Below, in pieces: positions 1 to 13,876 of a stretch of 64,000 bases of DNA. Location of the stretch: positions 27,986,425 to 28,050,424 of the forward strand of contig CAIIXF020000010.1 in the NCBI GenBank assembly GCA_903813345.2, given 5' to 3'. The position numbers and the translations under genes were made by a program. This DNA is from Owenia fusiformis. Lineage: Eukaryota > Annelida > Polychaeta > Sabellida > Oweniidae. Below the pieces are notes generated by a model. The model was not told the DNA's origin. It ran no database searches and saw nothing but the letters and a program-made list of their open reading frames with translations. The stretch's first letter is position 1. Each line of letters begins with the position of its first letter.

Positions 1-1242
1 CTACCAGATTGGGATTCACTTATAGCATAGCGGATCCCTGTAGTGCCTACGACGATCTTGCTTTGATCACTGCAACGGACCCTCCTTGGGAGTCATTGTC
101 TCCTGTGTCTGTATGGAAAACAAGATGACACGCGTGACTCGACTTGAACCAATTATCTCTATCACGATCGTGATCTTGGCTTAGAATCCGAGATGTCTGT
201 TATGAATCATTAGCTTATCCTGTACGTATTTTTGAGTTTGAATAACCTGTTGACCATATTCATTGTCCACATCAGTTTTATATTCTACTCCTGTTATCGT
301 ATGCTATTTGAATGATCACATATCAAGAATTTGAATAACTGATGTAAAACGCAATTCTTCAATTCAGTGAATCCCAGGTACGACATTTCGATGATTAAAT
401 AGACGTACACGCAACATTAAGATTTGTTTCCAATATCTTCTTCCGGTTTAGTTCAACAGTTTCAATATGCGTAAAAATATAATTGCGTCGATAAACAATA
501 AACTCGACCTCGTTTCACCATTGCATTTACAATATTAGATTCATTTGCAAATGTTGTTCTAAATTTAATATTGTGCGGATTACTGATCGATGAAATCAGG
601 TGAAGTTATTTAAATAACCAATACTCATCATGCTAATGTTTTAATACGGTAAGATTCTACGCAGAGCAGTTTAGCCAGATTTGTATGTGGTATAGAAGAA
701 TTTTGTAGTTATAACTTTAGACCTCGTTTTAGACCGACCTACATGTGTACTTGTTCGATTTTACCGAAAGTAGGTTTCTTTCAAGGAAAACAAACATTTT
801 CGGTTATTCAGTTATTTCAAGTTTATAATAAATGTTTTTGTCATAGAATAGTCTTGATCTAGAAAGTTGATAATACATTTATCTGTTAATTTTTTAATTT
901 TGGGACTGTTCATATATTTGAACTTGGAATCTTACATATTTATAAGATATCGTGGATCGTATTTTGATAAAACATATTTGAGAAGGTAAAGAATACATCG
1001 TCGTGGGGTTTTTGTACGTTGCATGCAGTACTGTCACCTCCTACATGTCCTATATCTCATTCTGCAATTAAGACTCCCGGGTTCAGACTTCACTAACCAG
1101 ACTCATTGGCAGCGATGCCGTTGAGACACGAACAGGGAAACCACTTGTTGCTGGATGGTACAGAGAGATCAATATTCTCCTCGCCTGTTAGTCAACGTCA
1201 TTGATGAATGTTTAATCAGGTGTTTCAACTGCTGCCATTAAG
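1..1242. other. Intergenic, no gene seen
   Basis: AT-rich sequence with no open frame that looks like protein and no recognised repeat. An exon of a gene extending from outside the window cannot be excluded. Confidence 0.5.
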
Positions 1243-1420
1243 GAGGTAAAGCTACACGTTTTTGAGATAACTTGCCCGTGAATGGGTAATAAAGTAAACT
1301 TTACATTAATTCATGTTCAGTCAGATACATATAAGTATAACGAAAGGGAGAACTAATCCTTGGAAGACCCTATAATTCTACATACTATAAGGTATCTTGA
1401 GAAACGTGTAGCTTAACCTC
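1243..1420. mobile_element. MITE, gaggtaa-family (copy 1)
   Basis: The left end gaggtaaagctacacgttt is matched, inverted, at the right end (acgtgtagcttaacctc), giving imperfect terminal inverted repeats of about 28 bp around ~120 bp with no coding capacity. A second copy lies at 37826-38081. The superfamily is not determined because no clear target-site duplication was seen. Confidence 0.7.
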
Positions 1421-1458
1421 TCTATCATTTTTTCATGCAAAAGAATCCAAGTTCACGC

Positions 1459-1689
1459 TCGATCCGCCATCTAAATGTGGCTTGAGAAAAATGTAGGGCC
1501 TCACTTAGTGGGGATTTTTGGGCATGACTTGGGCTCTTTGGCCAAATTATCGAAAAATGGGCCTTAATTTTCAAAATTTGGGCCCAATTTGGGGGATTTA
1601 GGGACCCCAAATTTTTTTTCGCATCTGACTTGAAATGTGGGCCACCCCCTTGTTCAGTGTTACATCTGGATCCGCCAGTGAACAGTATC
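1459..1689. mobile_element. MITE fragment, GGATCCGCC family (copy 1)
   Basis: The right end reads ctggatccgccagtg, and the interior is rich in gggccc/ttggg runs. Relatives are at 40690-40852, 50042-50293 and 55344-55571. The left end does not carry the inverted partner, so this copy is partial or rearranged. An 88-codon open frame runs through it but is repeat sequence, not a gene. Confidence 0.6.
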
Positions 1690-1974
1690 ATAATATCATT
1701 GTAATGTATGTATATGGCATTAATGTCCTCTAGAACTCCGGCCCATGGCTACATTTGGTCACTTGCATGATAGAATTACCAAACTAATTATCCATTAGAC
1801 ACGGAGTTATCTGGTAAACAAACACAAACGACAATTAACCAGTCTAATTGGTATATTTTTTCTCATGTATCTTATTTTACATGTTTGGTAGATTTCCAAA
1901 ATAGCAAATATGTATTTAGAAATGAGAATACTGTTCCAGAATTTGCAACATTATCAGAGCCAAGTCAATATTTA

Positions 1975-4900
1975 TTATTTATCAGATTTCTGTAATAGTT
2001 TTGGCAAAGCAAGGTTTGTAAAGTCCTTGAGTTTTATCAATTTAGAGAATGGTCCAGTGGTAAGATTGGGTTTGAAGTATGCCTGTTCTGCAGGCGTAGC
2101 CACGACACTTTTGAGCCCAACGCTCTTTAAAACACAGCAAAAATTGTGGTAACCCATTTTGTTTTCATCACTGCTGAACAGTTCCACGTGGATGGCGTTC
2201 TGTGGAACATACTGCGTCTTATCTCTGTAAACATAGGGAATCAGTACATCCCTTACCAAAGTCACACCTCCGTAGACGGTATTGATAAATTTATCGATGT
2301 TGGTAATGTTTTTACAGAAGTCGCGCAAGGACACGAGGAGGCCTAGGTGCTCATCCTTAACGGTATCATCAAGGAGCGTCTGGAAAAGACGTCTCTCGTT
2401 CCGGTGCGGACGATGTGTATGAGTGTATCTCTTTAGAGCCGCTGACAAACGTTCATCATCACACTTATTGAACAACTTCTTCAAACATTTTGACAGAGTA
2501 AAGGGTTTTCCGTCCCTCTCAACTGTAGGGATATTTGAATGCTTGCTTGTCAATTTTGTTCTGACCGTTGCAAGTCTTGCTTTAAGTAAAAATGTGTGTA
2601 TATCTTTAGAATAATCCTCCGAAGATATTGTTCGTTCTTTGTCAGTGTCTTTGTCCTTTACAAGGTAGAGTTTCATATTATATTGGATAGGTTGGCTGCA
2701 TGGTTTTTGGTGTTCGGACGATGACGTGCCACCATCACGTGATGAAGATGGCGTTCGATTGTCGCAGCTAGAAGACGGTTGACGTGGTGAAGATGTCGTT
2801 GTTGTGATCTGATCGTCTTGTTCTGAATCACACTGGGAATCTTTCTCTGGAAAAATGAAATTTACTATTACCGAATTATTTGTTTTGTCCAAGGCTATGA
2901 GCATTAATATAACATTTTGATAATGTATATATTGAAATGAGATATTAAGATCCAAATGTCAGATGATGGAACATACTCAAAATCACACTATCTGACAAAT
3001 GCACGACCAAAATCTGAATTTTAACTCAAAATGACCTATTTTATTTTTAGCACAACATGAATTGCATATTTTGTAAGTTAAAACAAGACAAGGAAAATAG
3101 TTTCTCGGTTGCTTAATTTTGCTCTCATAGCACTTACCAGCTGAATCTTTTTCCGGATCTTCTATGTCTGCAGTAATTGCTGCTTCCACACGATCTGCCG
3201 TTCGCAAGATATCGTCATCGTCTGCGTTGTTCTCTGCGTCCTCCTTATTATCATCGTATTCGAACTCTTGTGTGGTTGTTACTTTGTCATCTTTGTCCAT
3301 TTCATCATCAGATAATTCTATCAGTTCTGGCGATTTTGATAGTGTTTCAATGAAAATTATGTCCTTTATGAACAAACAGTCGTCATCTTCTGTTGTATCC
3401 TCTGCGTTTTTTGAAGATTCCTTATGAGTATTCTCACGAGAAGATTCTTTATCGGGATTTTCAGTAGATTCTTGTACTCGGTTCTCGGGAGATTCTTTAT
3501 CAATAGTCTCAGAGGATTCTTGAGCTGGGTCCTCAGTAATTTCTTCCTTGTGAATCTCAGCCGTTTCTTCGTCGGGAATAGCACCAGTTTCATCCGAGTT
3601 CATTCGAATAGCCATCATATCATTGTCAATTTTGCTATCATCCGATTGTTCCCCATCTTTATTTGAATCACACATTTTCATTACATATTGACGTGAGTCC
3701 TCCTCATTTATAGGTGATTCTTTGGAATCAATAGGTGATTCCTCGGCATCAATGGGTGATTCCTCCGCATCAATGGGTGATTCTTCGGCATCAGTAAGTG
3801 ATTTCTCGGTATCCGAGTCGTCTGATACATAACCAATCAAATCATCCATAATTTCAGACATATTAATCTTGGGACCAGGGCCATTAGTTTCTGATTGGTT
3901 CACATCTAAAGCACCAGATTCCTTCGTTGCATTTCGTTGTAGATCGTCCTCACTGTCCAAGGAATCATCAAGACATCTTCGAGATATTGATTCTCTTATA
4001 CTGTTGGAATCGTCTTCATTGTCAGAGACTTGTTCGTCCTCACCATATGCCAACGTTGGGCAGGGTGAAACAGGACATTGTTTTTCCAGAGAACAGAACG
4101 AATCTTTATCTTGCTCATCGGAACAGGGCGATGTCTGATCCACGGTCATATTGTTAGAAACATGTACATTATTTACATCAAATAAATTCGACCTCATTGG
4201 ACATGGAGAATCCGCGTCTTTAGTGTCATCGATTTCTTGTTTCACCAGCTTTGTTTGCTGATCAAATAGCATAGTATCATTACTATTCCCTTCAATAGAT
4301 GTACCATCTGTCATCAGTTCATCGGGCACATATTCCCGACTTGATCCAGTATTTCTAAATTGTGAACAGTCATGCTGAGTATTTTCATGTATAATATTAT
4401 TGTCACAATTGTCCACATCAGCAGGTGTCGATAATGAGGCATCGAAATTGAGATCGTGATTTTGTGGTGTGTCAGCGAAGGGGATATCGAACTCAACGCT
4501 TACCATTCTCTCAGTTGAAGTAATTTTCGGATTAAAGAATTCAATTGTAGATTTCTTTGATGGACTTCCTTCTAAGATGTCTTCAATCCCCAAGCCATCA
4601 TCAAGTCCTCTTTTACCTCCTGCAATATGTGTTGGTGATTGTGTAAACTCGCTTAAACTCACGAATGGGACAGGTGTCGATGATGACGACATGATTACAT
4701 CGGTTGGTGAAACCATATGTGACGACGACGAGATAGTTTTACTAGCTGAAACTTCGAGTGGTGTCGGCGAGGTCGTATTGCTTTGTGGGAGGATGAGTGA
4801 TGGCGATGAGATCGTGTTGACAGAGGGGACTATGAGCGACGACGACGTACTTATTTTACTTGATGGATGCATGACGGCTGCCGAGGTGATCGTGTTATTT

Positions 4901-7069
4901 GATGAATCCATGACAGATGGCAATGACGTGAACGTGTTGCTTGGTATATCCATGGTGGATGACGGCGATGTGAACGTGTTATTTGGTGGATCCACAACAG
5001 ATGACGACGTGAACGTGTTACTTGGTTTGCTTGATGTAACTTTAAGTGATGACGACGAGGTCATGTTGCTTGATGGTATTATGAGAGATGGTGACGACAT
5101 TGTGTTGATTGAAGGAACACTGGGAGATGACGACATGATTGTGCTTGTGTTTGTAGGTTGAACCACGGGTGATGACGTGTTGGTTTGTGGTATCGCCAGA
5201 GGAGGGGACGAGGTTCTGTTGCTTTGTTGAGTAACTGGTCTATGCCATGTATATCTAGAGTGAATATCTGTATGTTCACCACGCTGAAATAAAATTATAT
5301 CAATATAATATATTGATAGTTAAGAAAATATATGAGCCAGGCCACAAGAAAAGGGGTCTTATCACAGATTTTTCAATATTTTGATTTTTTGTTTATCTTT
5401 AAAAGCACAAAAAGACCTTTCAAATGCGTCATACAAGTAGCGATACAATTCGAATAACTATTTTAATCAATAATTGCAACTTTAGCCCATGTCACATTTA
5501 AAATGATATCTTTAAAGACTTTACCTCTGGTGCTGGTTTGCTTAGAGCAGAGTATAAAATGGGAGATTTTGTTGAAGCTCGTTTTACGGAATTTCCAGGT
5601 TTTGCTGGAACTACATTGGGTTCACTGGATGTAGATGTTGCACTAGGGCTCAAGATGGAGTGATAAAGCGGTGGTGCGATGTGTGACTCGTTCACTCGCA
5701 GATTGTTACTCGAGATTCCTTGGTTAAAAGTATTGTCCGAAGTTCCTCGATTCTCCATATCATTTGGCTGTGGAGTTGGATCGTAACAACGTCCAACAAT
5801 TTCATTCACGAGATTTGATAGTTGAACGCCATGGTGGTTCGATCGAGAAGCTGTATTATTCGTGTCTGGTGGTTGTGATGAAGGTTGCATAGTCTGCAAA
5901 GATTGCATACTCGAAGGCTGTTGATGTCCTTGAACTTGGCTGGAATTGTTATTCCCTAAATGCTGGTACATTCCATTTCTGTCAGGCACTGTTGGTACTT
6001 CTTGGCGGTACTTTCCAAATATTAAGTCTTTTAAAAGCTGCTCTCTTTCAGTAAATATTTCTTTGAGGAAAAGCCCCTTGGAGTTTTTATTAGTTACACA
6101 ATCCGTCCACTTCTGTTTTTCAAATGTCGTAAAATACCGAGAGTTTCTCTCATAAAGCGAATCTAAGTGTTTAAATTTCTCAAAGTATTCTTTTCTTTTG
6201 TTATGAAGTTTAACTAAATCGTCCATGGTCAATTCGTCCTGTTCTAGTATAGTGCTCATTTGAGAATGTTGAGCAGTTGATTGCCCAACCACCTGGTTGT
6301 TATAACGAGGGCGTGGCGACTGCTGGGCGTAAGTGCCGCGCATATGCATTGTATTCACGTTTGCGTTCAATTGAGGTTGCGTATACCTTTGGTTTTGCGC
6401 TGCTGTTGGATTCACCTGTCGCTGCATGGACTGCTGCCAAACGCGGTGTTGGTAGTTATATCCATTATAGTTATTGTTATTATTTGTGTTGAGATTTTGT
6501 TGAGCATTGGTTTGAACTGTCGTACAGGTAGATTGTTGAGGCCAGGTTACTGAAGTGTTCCACGTATTTGAAAATGTGGTAGGGACCTGGTGGGAACCTG
6601 TATTTGTATATGTCACAGGGACCTGATTGGAGCCTGTATTTGTATATGTCACAGGGACCTGATTGGAGCCTGTATTTGTATATGTCGCAGGGACCTGATT
6701 GGAGCCTGTATTTGTATGCGTTGTAGGGACCTGGTGGTAACTGTTCATATTCATAGATCGAGTGCCGTACCCATTCGAAGCATGTCTGGGTTCCTGGGCT
6801 AGAGACCCTTGTTGTGCGCAGTGAAGAATGGACTGACTGGTGTATGGTCCGTTTAATTGCCCAGCGTTCATTTGTCCGGGACTCATTTGCCTGGTGTGTA
6901 TTTGCCCTGGGCTCATTTGTCCTTCGTTCATTTGTCCGGCGTTCATCATAGGTTCGCCCACACCACGCTGCTGCTGCTGTATCCTATGTTGATCCATACT
7001 GTATGGACCCTGAAAGAACATTAAACGTTGTTGAATAGTATGATTCCGTACAAATTCACAACTCTCCAT
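1975..7069 (-). CDS. Unrecognised ~1520-aa protein, 3 coding exons
   Basis: Coding exons on the minus strand are 7069-5525, 5283-3138 and 2846-1975 (phases 0 and 1), with good donors (CCAGAG|gtaaag, CAGCTG|gtaagt) and acceptors (tttcag, ttccag). The sum is 4563 nt, stop included. Exon 1 is Q/N-rich, with short MNAGQ/MSPGQ repeats near residues 40-70, about five copies of a 12-residue repeat (QVPxTYTNTGSN) near 115-175, and a charged helical stretch around 285-365. Exon 2 is Ser/Thr-rich with degenerate NTxTSS repeats, then very acidic, including DAEESPI repeats. Exon 3 has a Ser-rich linker and then ~220 residues that look folded. I recognise no family; a nuclear regulatory or condensate-forming role would be a guess from composition. 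The start is uncertain: tttctttcag|GGTCC at 7010 is a strong acceptor, so exon 1 may begin at 7009, with ATG at 6997 or in an unseen upstream exon. Confidence 0.75.
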
Positions 7070-8588
7070 TCCGATTTATAAGAGTCCTCGATCTTTATCA
7101 AGAAACTACTCTGCTATGCTGCTGGTACCACAATAATGGCTCTGTTGGATTGATAGTACAATAGCCATAAACATTGATTATTATTATATTGTATTGCATT
7201 TGTTTATGTCCTGAGATAAGCTGTTGGCCAAACAAAGATTAGGACCGCTATAGTATCCACAGGTCCTACCCTTGCACTGAAAGAGAGGGTCTGATCGATC
7301 AATGGGTATTTATATTACAGTTTTGAATAGTTATGTGAATTCCAAAAATGTTTTTTATTATTTTGATCATGTCAACGCGCGGGGGGGGTACGTCCTGAAC
7401 TGCAGATGTTTAAGGTCAACAGAATGACGTGAGAAATGAGAACCGTATATAAGGGGGCTATTTGCCAAGTGGCTTTTATGGTACTTCTTGACATCAAAGG
7501 GTTCCATGGCAAATTTGAACGCCGATTTGAGGTAATAAAAGTACAGGAAAACTGTCTTAACTCACAATAGTAGTATATAGCAAATAAAGCTGAATAAAGC
7601 TTACATACTACATGTCAGCCTTATTTGTCTTTGATTTGTTTGGGCCATGATTTATCAAAACGTGTTGGTCGAATCTGTTTGTCTTTTAAAGAAATTTAGC
7701 ATTGCATCAACGGAGAAATGGCCTAAGTTATTTAAAATGTCACGGAAATGATTTAAATGACAAAACTGTATTAAAAAGAAAGGGAAGTAAGTCATTCGGG
7801 GTAAAAAGTACAAATCTCTTAAAATCTCGTGAAAAAACGAGACTTTGCGAGATTACAAAGCTATTTAGAGACTCCTCAAATGAAATTGAGCAAATATAAA
7901 TAAGTTCAAACAATCTTGCGGTTCGTCAATGATGATTGTTCTCATTAAACGCGAGAGTCTTAATGTACACGTAGTTCAATGAGGGAGCTAAGGTTGCCAA
8001 ACTTTTGAAGGGGAGTCTATCCTCGTACACCAAATTCCAGCAAATCAGAATGAAGTATATAATATACGTTCATAATGTTATGCATTCTATATTTTTTTCA
8101 AGGAAGGGAAGGATGGTGCTTAGTCAGGTAAAAATGTCAAATCTTGCAAAACCTTGTTTCATCAGCCAATCTGACTAGGGCGAACAGGTGTTAATGCTCA
8201 ACACACCAGAGGTAACATTCATACATACATTCACACATACAATTAGCTGACTGCCTCGTTTATCTTTCCTGTGTTTCGGGAGCTTGTAATCAAGTGATCA
8301 CTTTATCCTACATGAAGAAAGATCAAACGATTCCAAATGACTATTGACATGGAGATAAGATAAGGCTAATTATTGTTGATACACTTTTATGAGCTTCCAT
8401 AATTATTCTGCAGTGTTAAGCCTATTGAATGCTAAACAATGCAAACATGTTGGTCGCTTGTTGAACAAACCATACAAATATGATGATCATTTGTTGATAG
8501 ATGTAAACGATGCATCCAAGCTGATGTTCAAACGATAAGATTGTTTACATACTATGACACATGCAGTAATTGCGTGCCTAGCCTGTCT
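7070..8588. other. Intergenic with repeat fragments
   Basis: No gene seen. It contains a g-run near 7380, a ~75-bp dispersed repeat around 7795-7870 (aaaatctcg...aaacgagactt) that recurs near 27405-27470, and at 7965-8016 one end of the foldback element found whole at 43400-44265. Confidence 0.5.
7965..8016. mobile_element. Solo end of the 43.4-kb foldback family
   Basis: The segment acgtagttcaatgaggg through gctaaggttgccaaac to aaggggag matches the right terminus of the large palindromic element at 43400-44265 with a few changes. Only this terminus is present. Confidence 0.65.
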
Positions 8589-8650
8589 CATCCTTCTTCA
8601 AAGGACTTCATTTATGCTTAAAGAAGTGAAATACCCTTGGACCAAGGATG
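8589..8650. mobile_element. Tiny MITE, catcctt...aaggatg family
   Basis: The ends are catccttcttcaaagga and, inverted, catccttggtccaaggg, giving a 62-bp near-palindrome. The same family is at 10606-10680 and 14164-14231, with half copies near 10748 and 10927. Confidence 0.65.
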
Positions 8651-9697
8651 GCCTGGCTATCCATCATGAAAAATCGGTACACCTATACAAATGGAAGACT
8701 TCTGTTGGTGGAACACTTTTTCAGAGTCCCAAGATCAACTGACTTATTGTTAAATGAACCCCCGTAAGTGAAACACCTTCTAAGTGGAACACTTTTTAGA
8801 GGTACCAAAGGTTTCCACTTATACAGGTTTTACCGAAGCTCCTTTCTAAAAAACAGAAAGATGCAATGAGAATTAGAATACTGGTTAGCATACCTTCTTT
8901 TGTTTATATTCTTGTTCGAAGCATGAGATGAAGAATGAAAGAGGGGATAGAAACTCGTTAATACATAAATAGGCTACTGCATTAGTATATGGAGCCATAT
9001 GGATTGTTACAGTCAGATAAAATTAAACACGATACTGTAAACAACGACAGGCTTGGAAATTCCAGTCATAAGCATCAATAAATTGGATGAAGTTTTAACA
9101 TGTGTTACCGTTCAACAAGACACTCAATTCTCTGAGAACTATTTACAAACGGTTTGTATCGTTTTAACAAACGCCCATGCAGTGATATCTATACCGAGGC
9201 ACTGCGTGGGAGTTCGTCGTTTTAAGTACCTTTGTACTCTAAAAAACACATTAAAAACTATACATAGCACATGTAGATAGTTCAATGATGTGCTCATGTT
9301 TCATCCAGACATAACACATTCGAAACTTGAACCTTCTCTGTTTCCGGCACCCGGCCGATTGAGAATTCTGTTCAAAGTGGAAGGTCAAATCTTAAATTTG
9401 AGGTCAGATGTGATCTGCAGAGAACTTGTGCGTACATGATTTTAAAAAGGTTTGGTCAATTTGAAGCAAGTTGAAATCACTTTTGAAAAAATACTGCAAT
9501 CGGCCAGGCGCTGGCCGATGAATCGGAGCAACTATGACCTAGCATCACTTGGGTTACTAGCCTGGCGATGAAGTGCGATGGTGTATCATTCAATATCCCA
9601 GTAGATAACGTTTTCAAAGTATTTTTCAACATATACTAGTCGTAATGATGGAAGATAACGATTGATCTTCCTAGATTTGTGTAGACTTACCTGAATC
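8651..9697. other. Intergenic, no gene; repeat remnants
   Basis: No coding signal. A decayed inverted-repeat element spans about 9345-9545 (cacccggccgattgag on the left, caatcggccaggcgctggcc on the right) and is related to the intact copy at 30114-30255. A gtggaacactttttcagag-like sequence near 8708-8800 occurs twice. Confidence 0.5.
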
Positions 9698-9778
9698 TAC
9701 CCTGCGTGCAGAGTCTAGTTAAACTACTGAAGACGAAGCTCTATTTTAAGAAGTGAAGTCAAACGAATGCAAAGGGTA
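9698..9778. mobile_element. MITE, TACCCTGC family (copy 1)
   Basis: An 81-bp unit runs from taccctgcgtgcagagtc to cgaatgcaaagggta, with short terminal repeats (TACCCT/AGGGTA). Near-identical copies are at 13080-13158 and, inverted, 21182-21262. A longer relative is at 19215-19509. Confidence 0.75.
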
Positions 9779-12700
9779 ACCTGAATCTGGAGTCGAACGT
9801 ATACGTTTAACGTTTAATTCATGTTCTCTCTCTACATATCCTTTATCAGCTGAGAAATGAATAGAGAAAGAACACGTTATAACTATGTTATTTCTTTTGC
9901 TTAGCAAAACTGGGTGTTCCTACTACTGCATTGCCTTGAGAGTTTGGCTTAGTTACTAAGTTTTGGATCACGCTTTCCAAAGGAACCCCATTTGCTATAT
10001 TTAGACAAGACTAGCTAGTAGCTACATACCTCGTTACTCTAACTCTCCAAGATAAGGTTTTACATACACTATACAGATATATGCAGTTAACCGCCATCCA
10101 TCTTTAGTCCTTAAATGCTTCCCAGATGAAAGTCACTAACAGAATTAAATCATTCACAATAGTTATCTGTCACATTTAAACGTCTAACATTACTAGAACC
10201 CAGCATACTATACATGCCAACCAGAGGATTGTCTGTTGTAGGAAAGGAGATACGTCGAGTTTTATACGAGAATGTGTTGATCGTGACCTTAATTTTACAA
10301 TAGTACGATATGTAATATTCAAGACACTGGTCCTCCTACATGTCCAAAGTGAGGAATGTGATTGGTCAATTGATGATAAATACATTCATGTTATCTTCTA
10401 GAATATGATATGATAAGTGTACTCTTGCATATATAACTTCTCCATAGTTTATGTATTCAGTAACTTGTTGGCTTGGTACCTGTCGAAACTTTGTGGTATG
10501 TCTAGTAAGAGAACTAGGCCCTCTCAAGATTACTATAAATCAAAGTGGGAACTTTATTGTTATCGCCGAATGCATAGCCGAAGACCGAGAATAGCTACCT
10601 AATTTCATCCTTGGTCCAAGGATACTTCACTTCTTTCTTTTTGAATTGAGTAATAAATGAAATTCTTTGTATAAAGGATGACCTAATTTATATGTGTAGA
10701 CTTTACATGTGTTTCAATTTCGTAAAAGTGATTAAGTACTAACCCGGCATCCTTGCTGCAAGGGTATTTTACAACATTATTGAATATTGTAGTAATGCAA
10801 GTGAGGTACTGGTGGAATTTCATTGTAGTAATGCAACAATTGAGCTACCAGTGGACATTATTGTAGTAAAACCCGGCCAAATACTTAACTTTTAATGTCC
10901 TGTTTAAGAAACACTATTGATTTCAGCATCCTTCATTCAAAGGACTTCATTTATTACTCAATTCAGATCAATGATGGATTTTAGCACATGGATGTTAGAC
11001 ACCCTTTCTGAAATCATTTTCTCAGAACTCAAGACGATCGAGTCAAGCATGTTGGATAGTATTGCGAGAATTCATTTTCAATAGTGAGAATTATGGGTTC
11101 TAAACAGAACATTGGGCTTGCTTTTTAGAACTTTTTCTTCTGTATATACTGTAATATTACTACTACTGATGATCATCCTAGAATATTGCTAACTCGTGTT
11201 TGATTTAAAGATAAACCCTATTTTACGTTTAGATACATCCTTTATTTCTGTGATATTAATTTAAATAATGAGCTACTCAATCGATTGACATGGATTGTCC
11301 GGTCATTGATCGAATGAGCCGAATGCTAGCATACAATGTACAATCTGAATCGAACACTTACCTGCCTTCTTTCATATGGTAGATGGATGTCTAAATAAAT
11401 GCCTGGCGTGCAAGTTGATCACAAAAACATGTATGAAAAATAAACTTGTAGTCAGATGGGCACGCTACTCCTGAACACAGAACTGGTATGTGCATCCCCC
11501 GTGGGTTTATCGTAAGCTAGTCCATTTTGTATTCCGGTCGACGGTACTCTGTATGTATAACTAATTCAATGAAACCGAGGCAATACCTTGACCTTAACAA
11601 ACCTGGGAAACTTGTATTAATAGCACATGTTCCGGTTTCTTATTACCGAGTTCGCCGCAGAAACTATCTCGTACTCGTCATGGAAGTAGTGTACCAGGGA
11701 ACTAGCTGCAGTTTGTATTTTGTTAACTTACTGTTATATAAATCTCGTAAGACTGTAAACATAAATCCAGTAAATGCTGTAAAGACCGTAAATGTGCGCT
11801 TTTTCTGAAATCGGTCATTTCTTAATGTTTTCGTCAAAATGTTGAAAACACATTGAAAATGCCTTTGTTTGACTTAAAGGAACACGAAAGAAAAGTCTTT
11901 ACTGTTTGTTTCATTTCATCTAGTTACAAAACAACAATATTGTAGTATTGCATGGTCATGGTTATCAAATGGTACACCCCTATCATCTGATACAACCCAC
12001 CCCCGGAACCCACCCAAGATGCTCTTAAGTCCCTATGTTTATGTATCTTTTATTCCACCAATGATGAGAACAATATTACATAAAGTTATAAAATAGATAT
12101 TAAAAAATTAAGTACCACTATCTACAGCAAGCCACATCTTTTGTTATATAAGTTGTGTACTCTCTGGGCAGCATCAAGATAGCGTCCTTTTCACTCAAAG
12201 TAAAGTTATATGATTATTCTCCGCAAGTTTTTTACACTTTTGGAACAAACAAAGTGTAGGTAAGCATAAACTTTGATTACCCTAGAGTCTCGCTTTATCT
12301 TTATCGCTTTGGTGAGTATTCCAAAGGGTAATACTTGCTGTGGATTTCTACAATGTATTGTATTGTATTGCTAAATGATAATTTCAAAATGTTGATTTTG
12401 GGCTCCGGAAATGAATTGAACAACATTGAAATCAATTTTGAAATTATGAAAACCGTCCAATCAGGGTCTCAATTAAATATTTTTGAAAGAATGATCTTAC
12501 AAGATGGTTTTGAAATGGAGAATAAAGTATAAACATTGCCCCAAGCAATGGCATTGCAGAATGCAGATGCGTCTCTCAGCAATTCATTGGATTCCTCTCT
12601 TGCTGTAAAGATGTTGGAAGTCTGAGATAAGTTGATTTTACATTGTCATTAGTTTAAAGAGCCTGACACAAAATCCATCTAGACCCCCAAAACTCTTTAA

Positions 12701-13079
12701 AATCTGTTCTTTGTCACTGATATCATTTACATTTGCTTTTACAGCATTTACTCAAATTACAGTTTTATTTTTAGCTTTCTGCATTGAGCTGTTCAATCAA
12801 TTTTACTGGTTGCGCTTGGATGGCCACGGATGTCGGCTGTCCTGCGGGTACTGGTATTATCTATCTTATTTAGCGATAGTTATCTAGCATGGTAAGGATA
12901 TTATGCATTATTAAATATTTGCAATGCAATAATTATACCAGATTTATAATTGCAAGCACACGTGTCAAGCACAGCGATGAAAGGCTAGTCAAGATTGTTT
13001 TCATACAGTATTTTGCGGTAGACGGTAGAAGCACGATATTTTTATATACAAGATTTTTCAGCACGCTTTTCTAATTACA
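9779..13079. other. Intergenic, no gene seen
   Basis: Short open frames only (for example 11527-11808), with no recognisable protein and no consistent splice structure. Holds the catcctt-family copy at 10606-10680 and half copies near 10748-10775 and 10927-10965. Confidence 0.5.
10606..10680. mobile_element. Tiny MITE, catcctt...aaggatg family (copy 2)
   Basis: Starts catccttggtccaagg and ends ataaaggatg. It shares the inner block gagtaataaatgaa with the half copy at 10927-10965. Confidence 0.6.
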
Positions 13080-13158
13080 TACCCTGCGTGCAGAGTCTAG
13101 TAAAACTACAAGAAGAAGCTCTCTTTTAAGAAGTGAAGTCAAACGAATGCAAAGGGTA
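13080..13158. mobile_element. MITE, TACCCTGC family (copy 2)
   Basis: A 79-bp copy of the element at 9698-9778, differing by a few small changes. The flanks read attaca and ctaatt, so a TA target is possible but not proven. Confidence 0.75.
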
Positions 13159-13734
13159 CTAATTACACGTTCGAAAATGCATACATAAATTTTCTAGAAC
13201 AGCACATTTAAGAGTCTATGCCTTTTACAATACTTTGTTTTGTTTCCATCTCTTCTGTTTTATTTCTTTAGCCGAGAATAAAACGAATGAGCTCCACATT
13301 TTATAAATACACTGACCTCTAAACATTATTGTTACATTTATGAGCTTTTATTGTATAGTATTCACCCGGGAGTATTCAAGCCCATATACTATTTAGCGTG
13401 TACAAGGACTGAACTCTTGATTTCGAATGTAATAAACTACGTTTCCTAAAAATATGAATTCAAACGGAGACAAATGACAGTGTGATGACCATATCTATGT
13501 CAACAGTCTGCAAACGACTCAGTAATAAGCCCATTTGAGGCATATATATACTTATTCCATTGTTAGCATGATATTCATAGGATAACATGTCAAAATACAA
13601 ACGGTATTTTTGTAATCAGTGGTAAAATATGATATTTTTGACAAATTTTCACTTAAATACGGTGTTTTAACCATGACATACGGCGCCGTATGCTATGAAT
13701 TATGGATTTTTGCTACTTCAGACTAAAAAAAGAA
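13159..13734. other. Intergenic, no gene seen
   Basis: AT-rich, with no coding or repeat signal that I can support. Confidence 0.45.
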
Positions 13735-13876
13735 CATCCTTTGATTTACTCGTGATATGATTTTAATCCACTCATGGATATTGATATCTGCACTCTCTCG
13801 CTACGCTCACTCGTGCAGATATCATATCCATTCGTGGATAAAAATCATATCACTCATAAATCATAGGATATCCTCT
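13735..13876. mobile_element. Palindromic MITE (aggatatcc ends, gcgtagcgag core)
   Basis: A long near-perfect palindrome: atcctttgatttactcgtgatatgat on the left pairs with atcatatcactcataaatcataggat on the right. Its centre is gcactctctcgctacgctcactcgtgc. It has no coding capacity and would form a strong hairpin. Confidence 0.75.

Noticed and set aside
4469-5161. 230-codon plus-strand open frame
   Set aside because: It is antisense to the second exon of the minus-strand gene and arises from its Ser/Thr codon repeats. Its Asp/Leu-rich translation mirrors that repeat.
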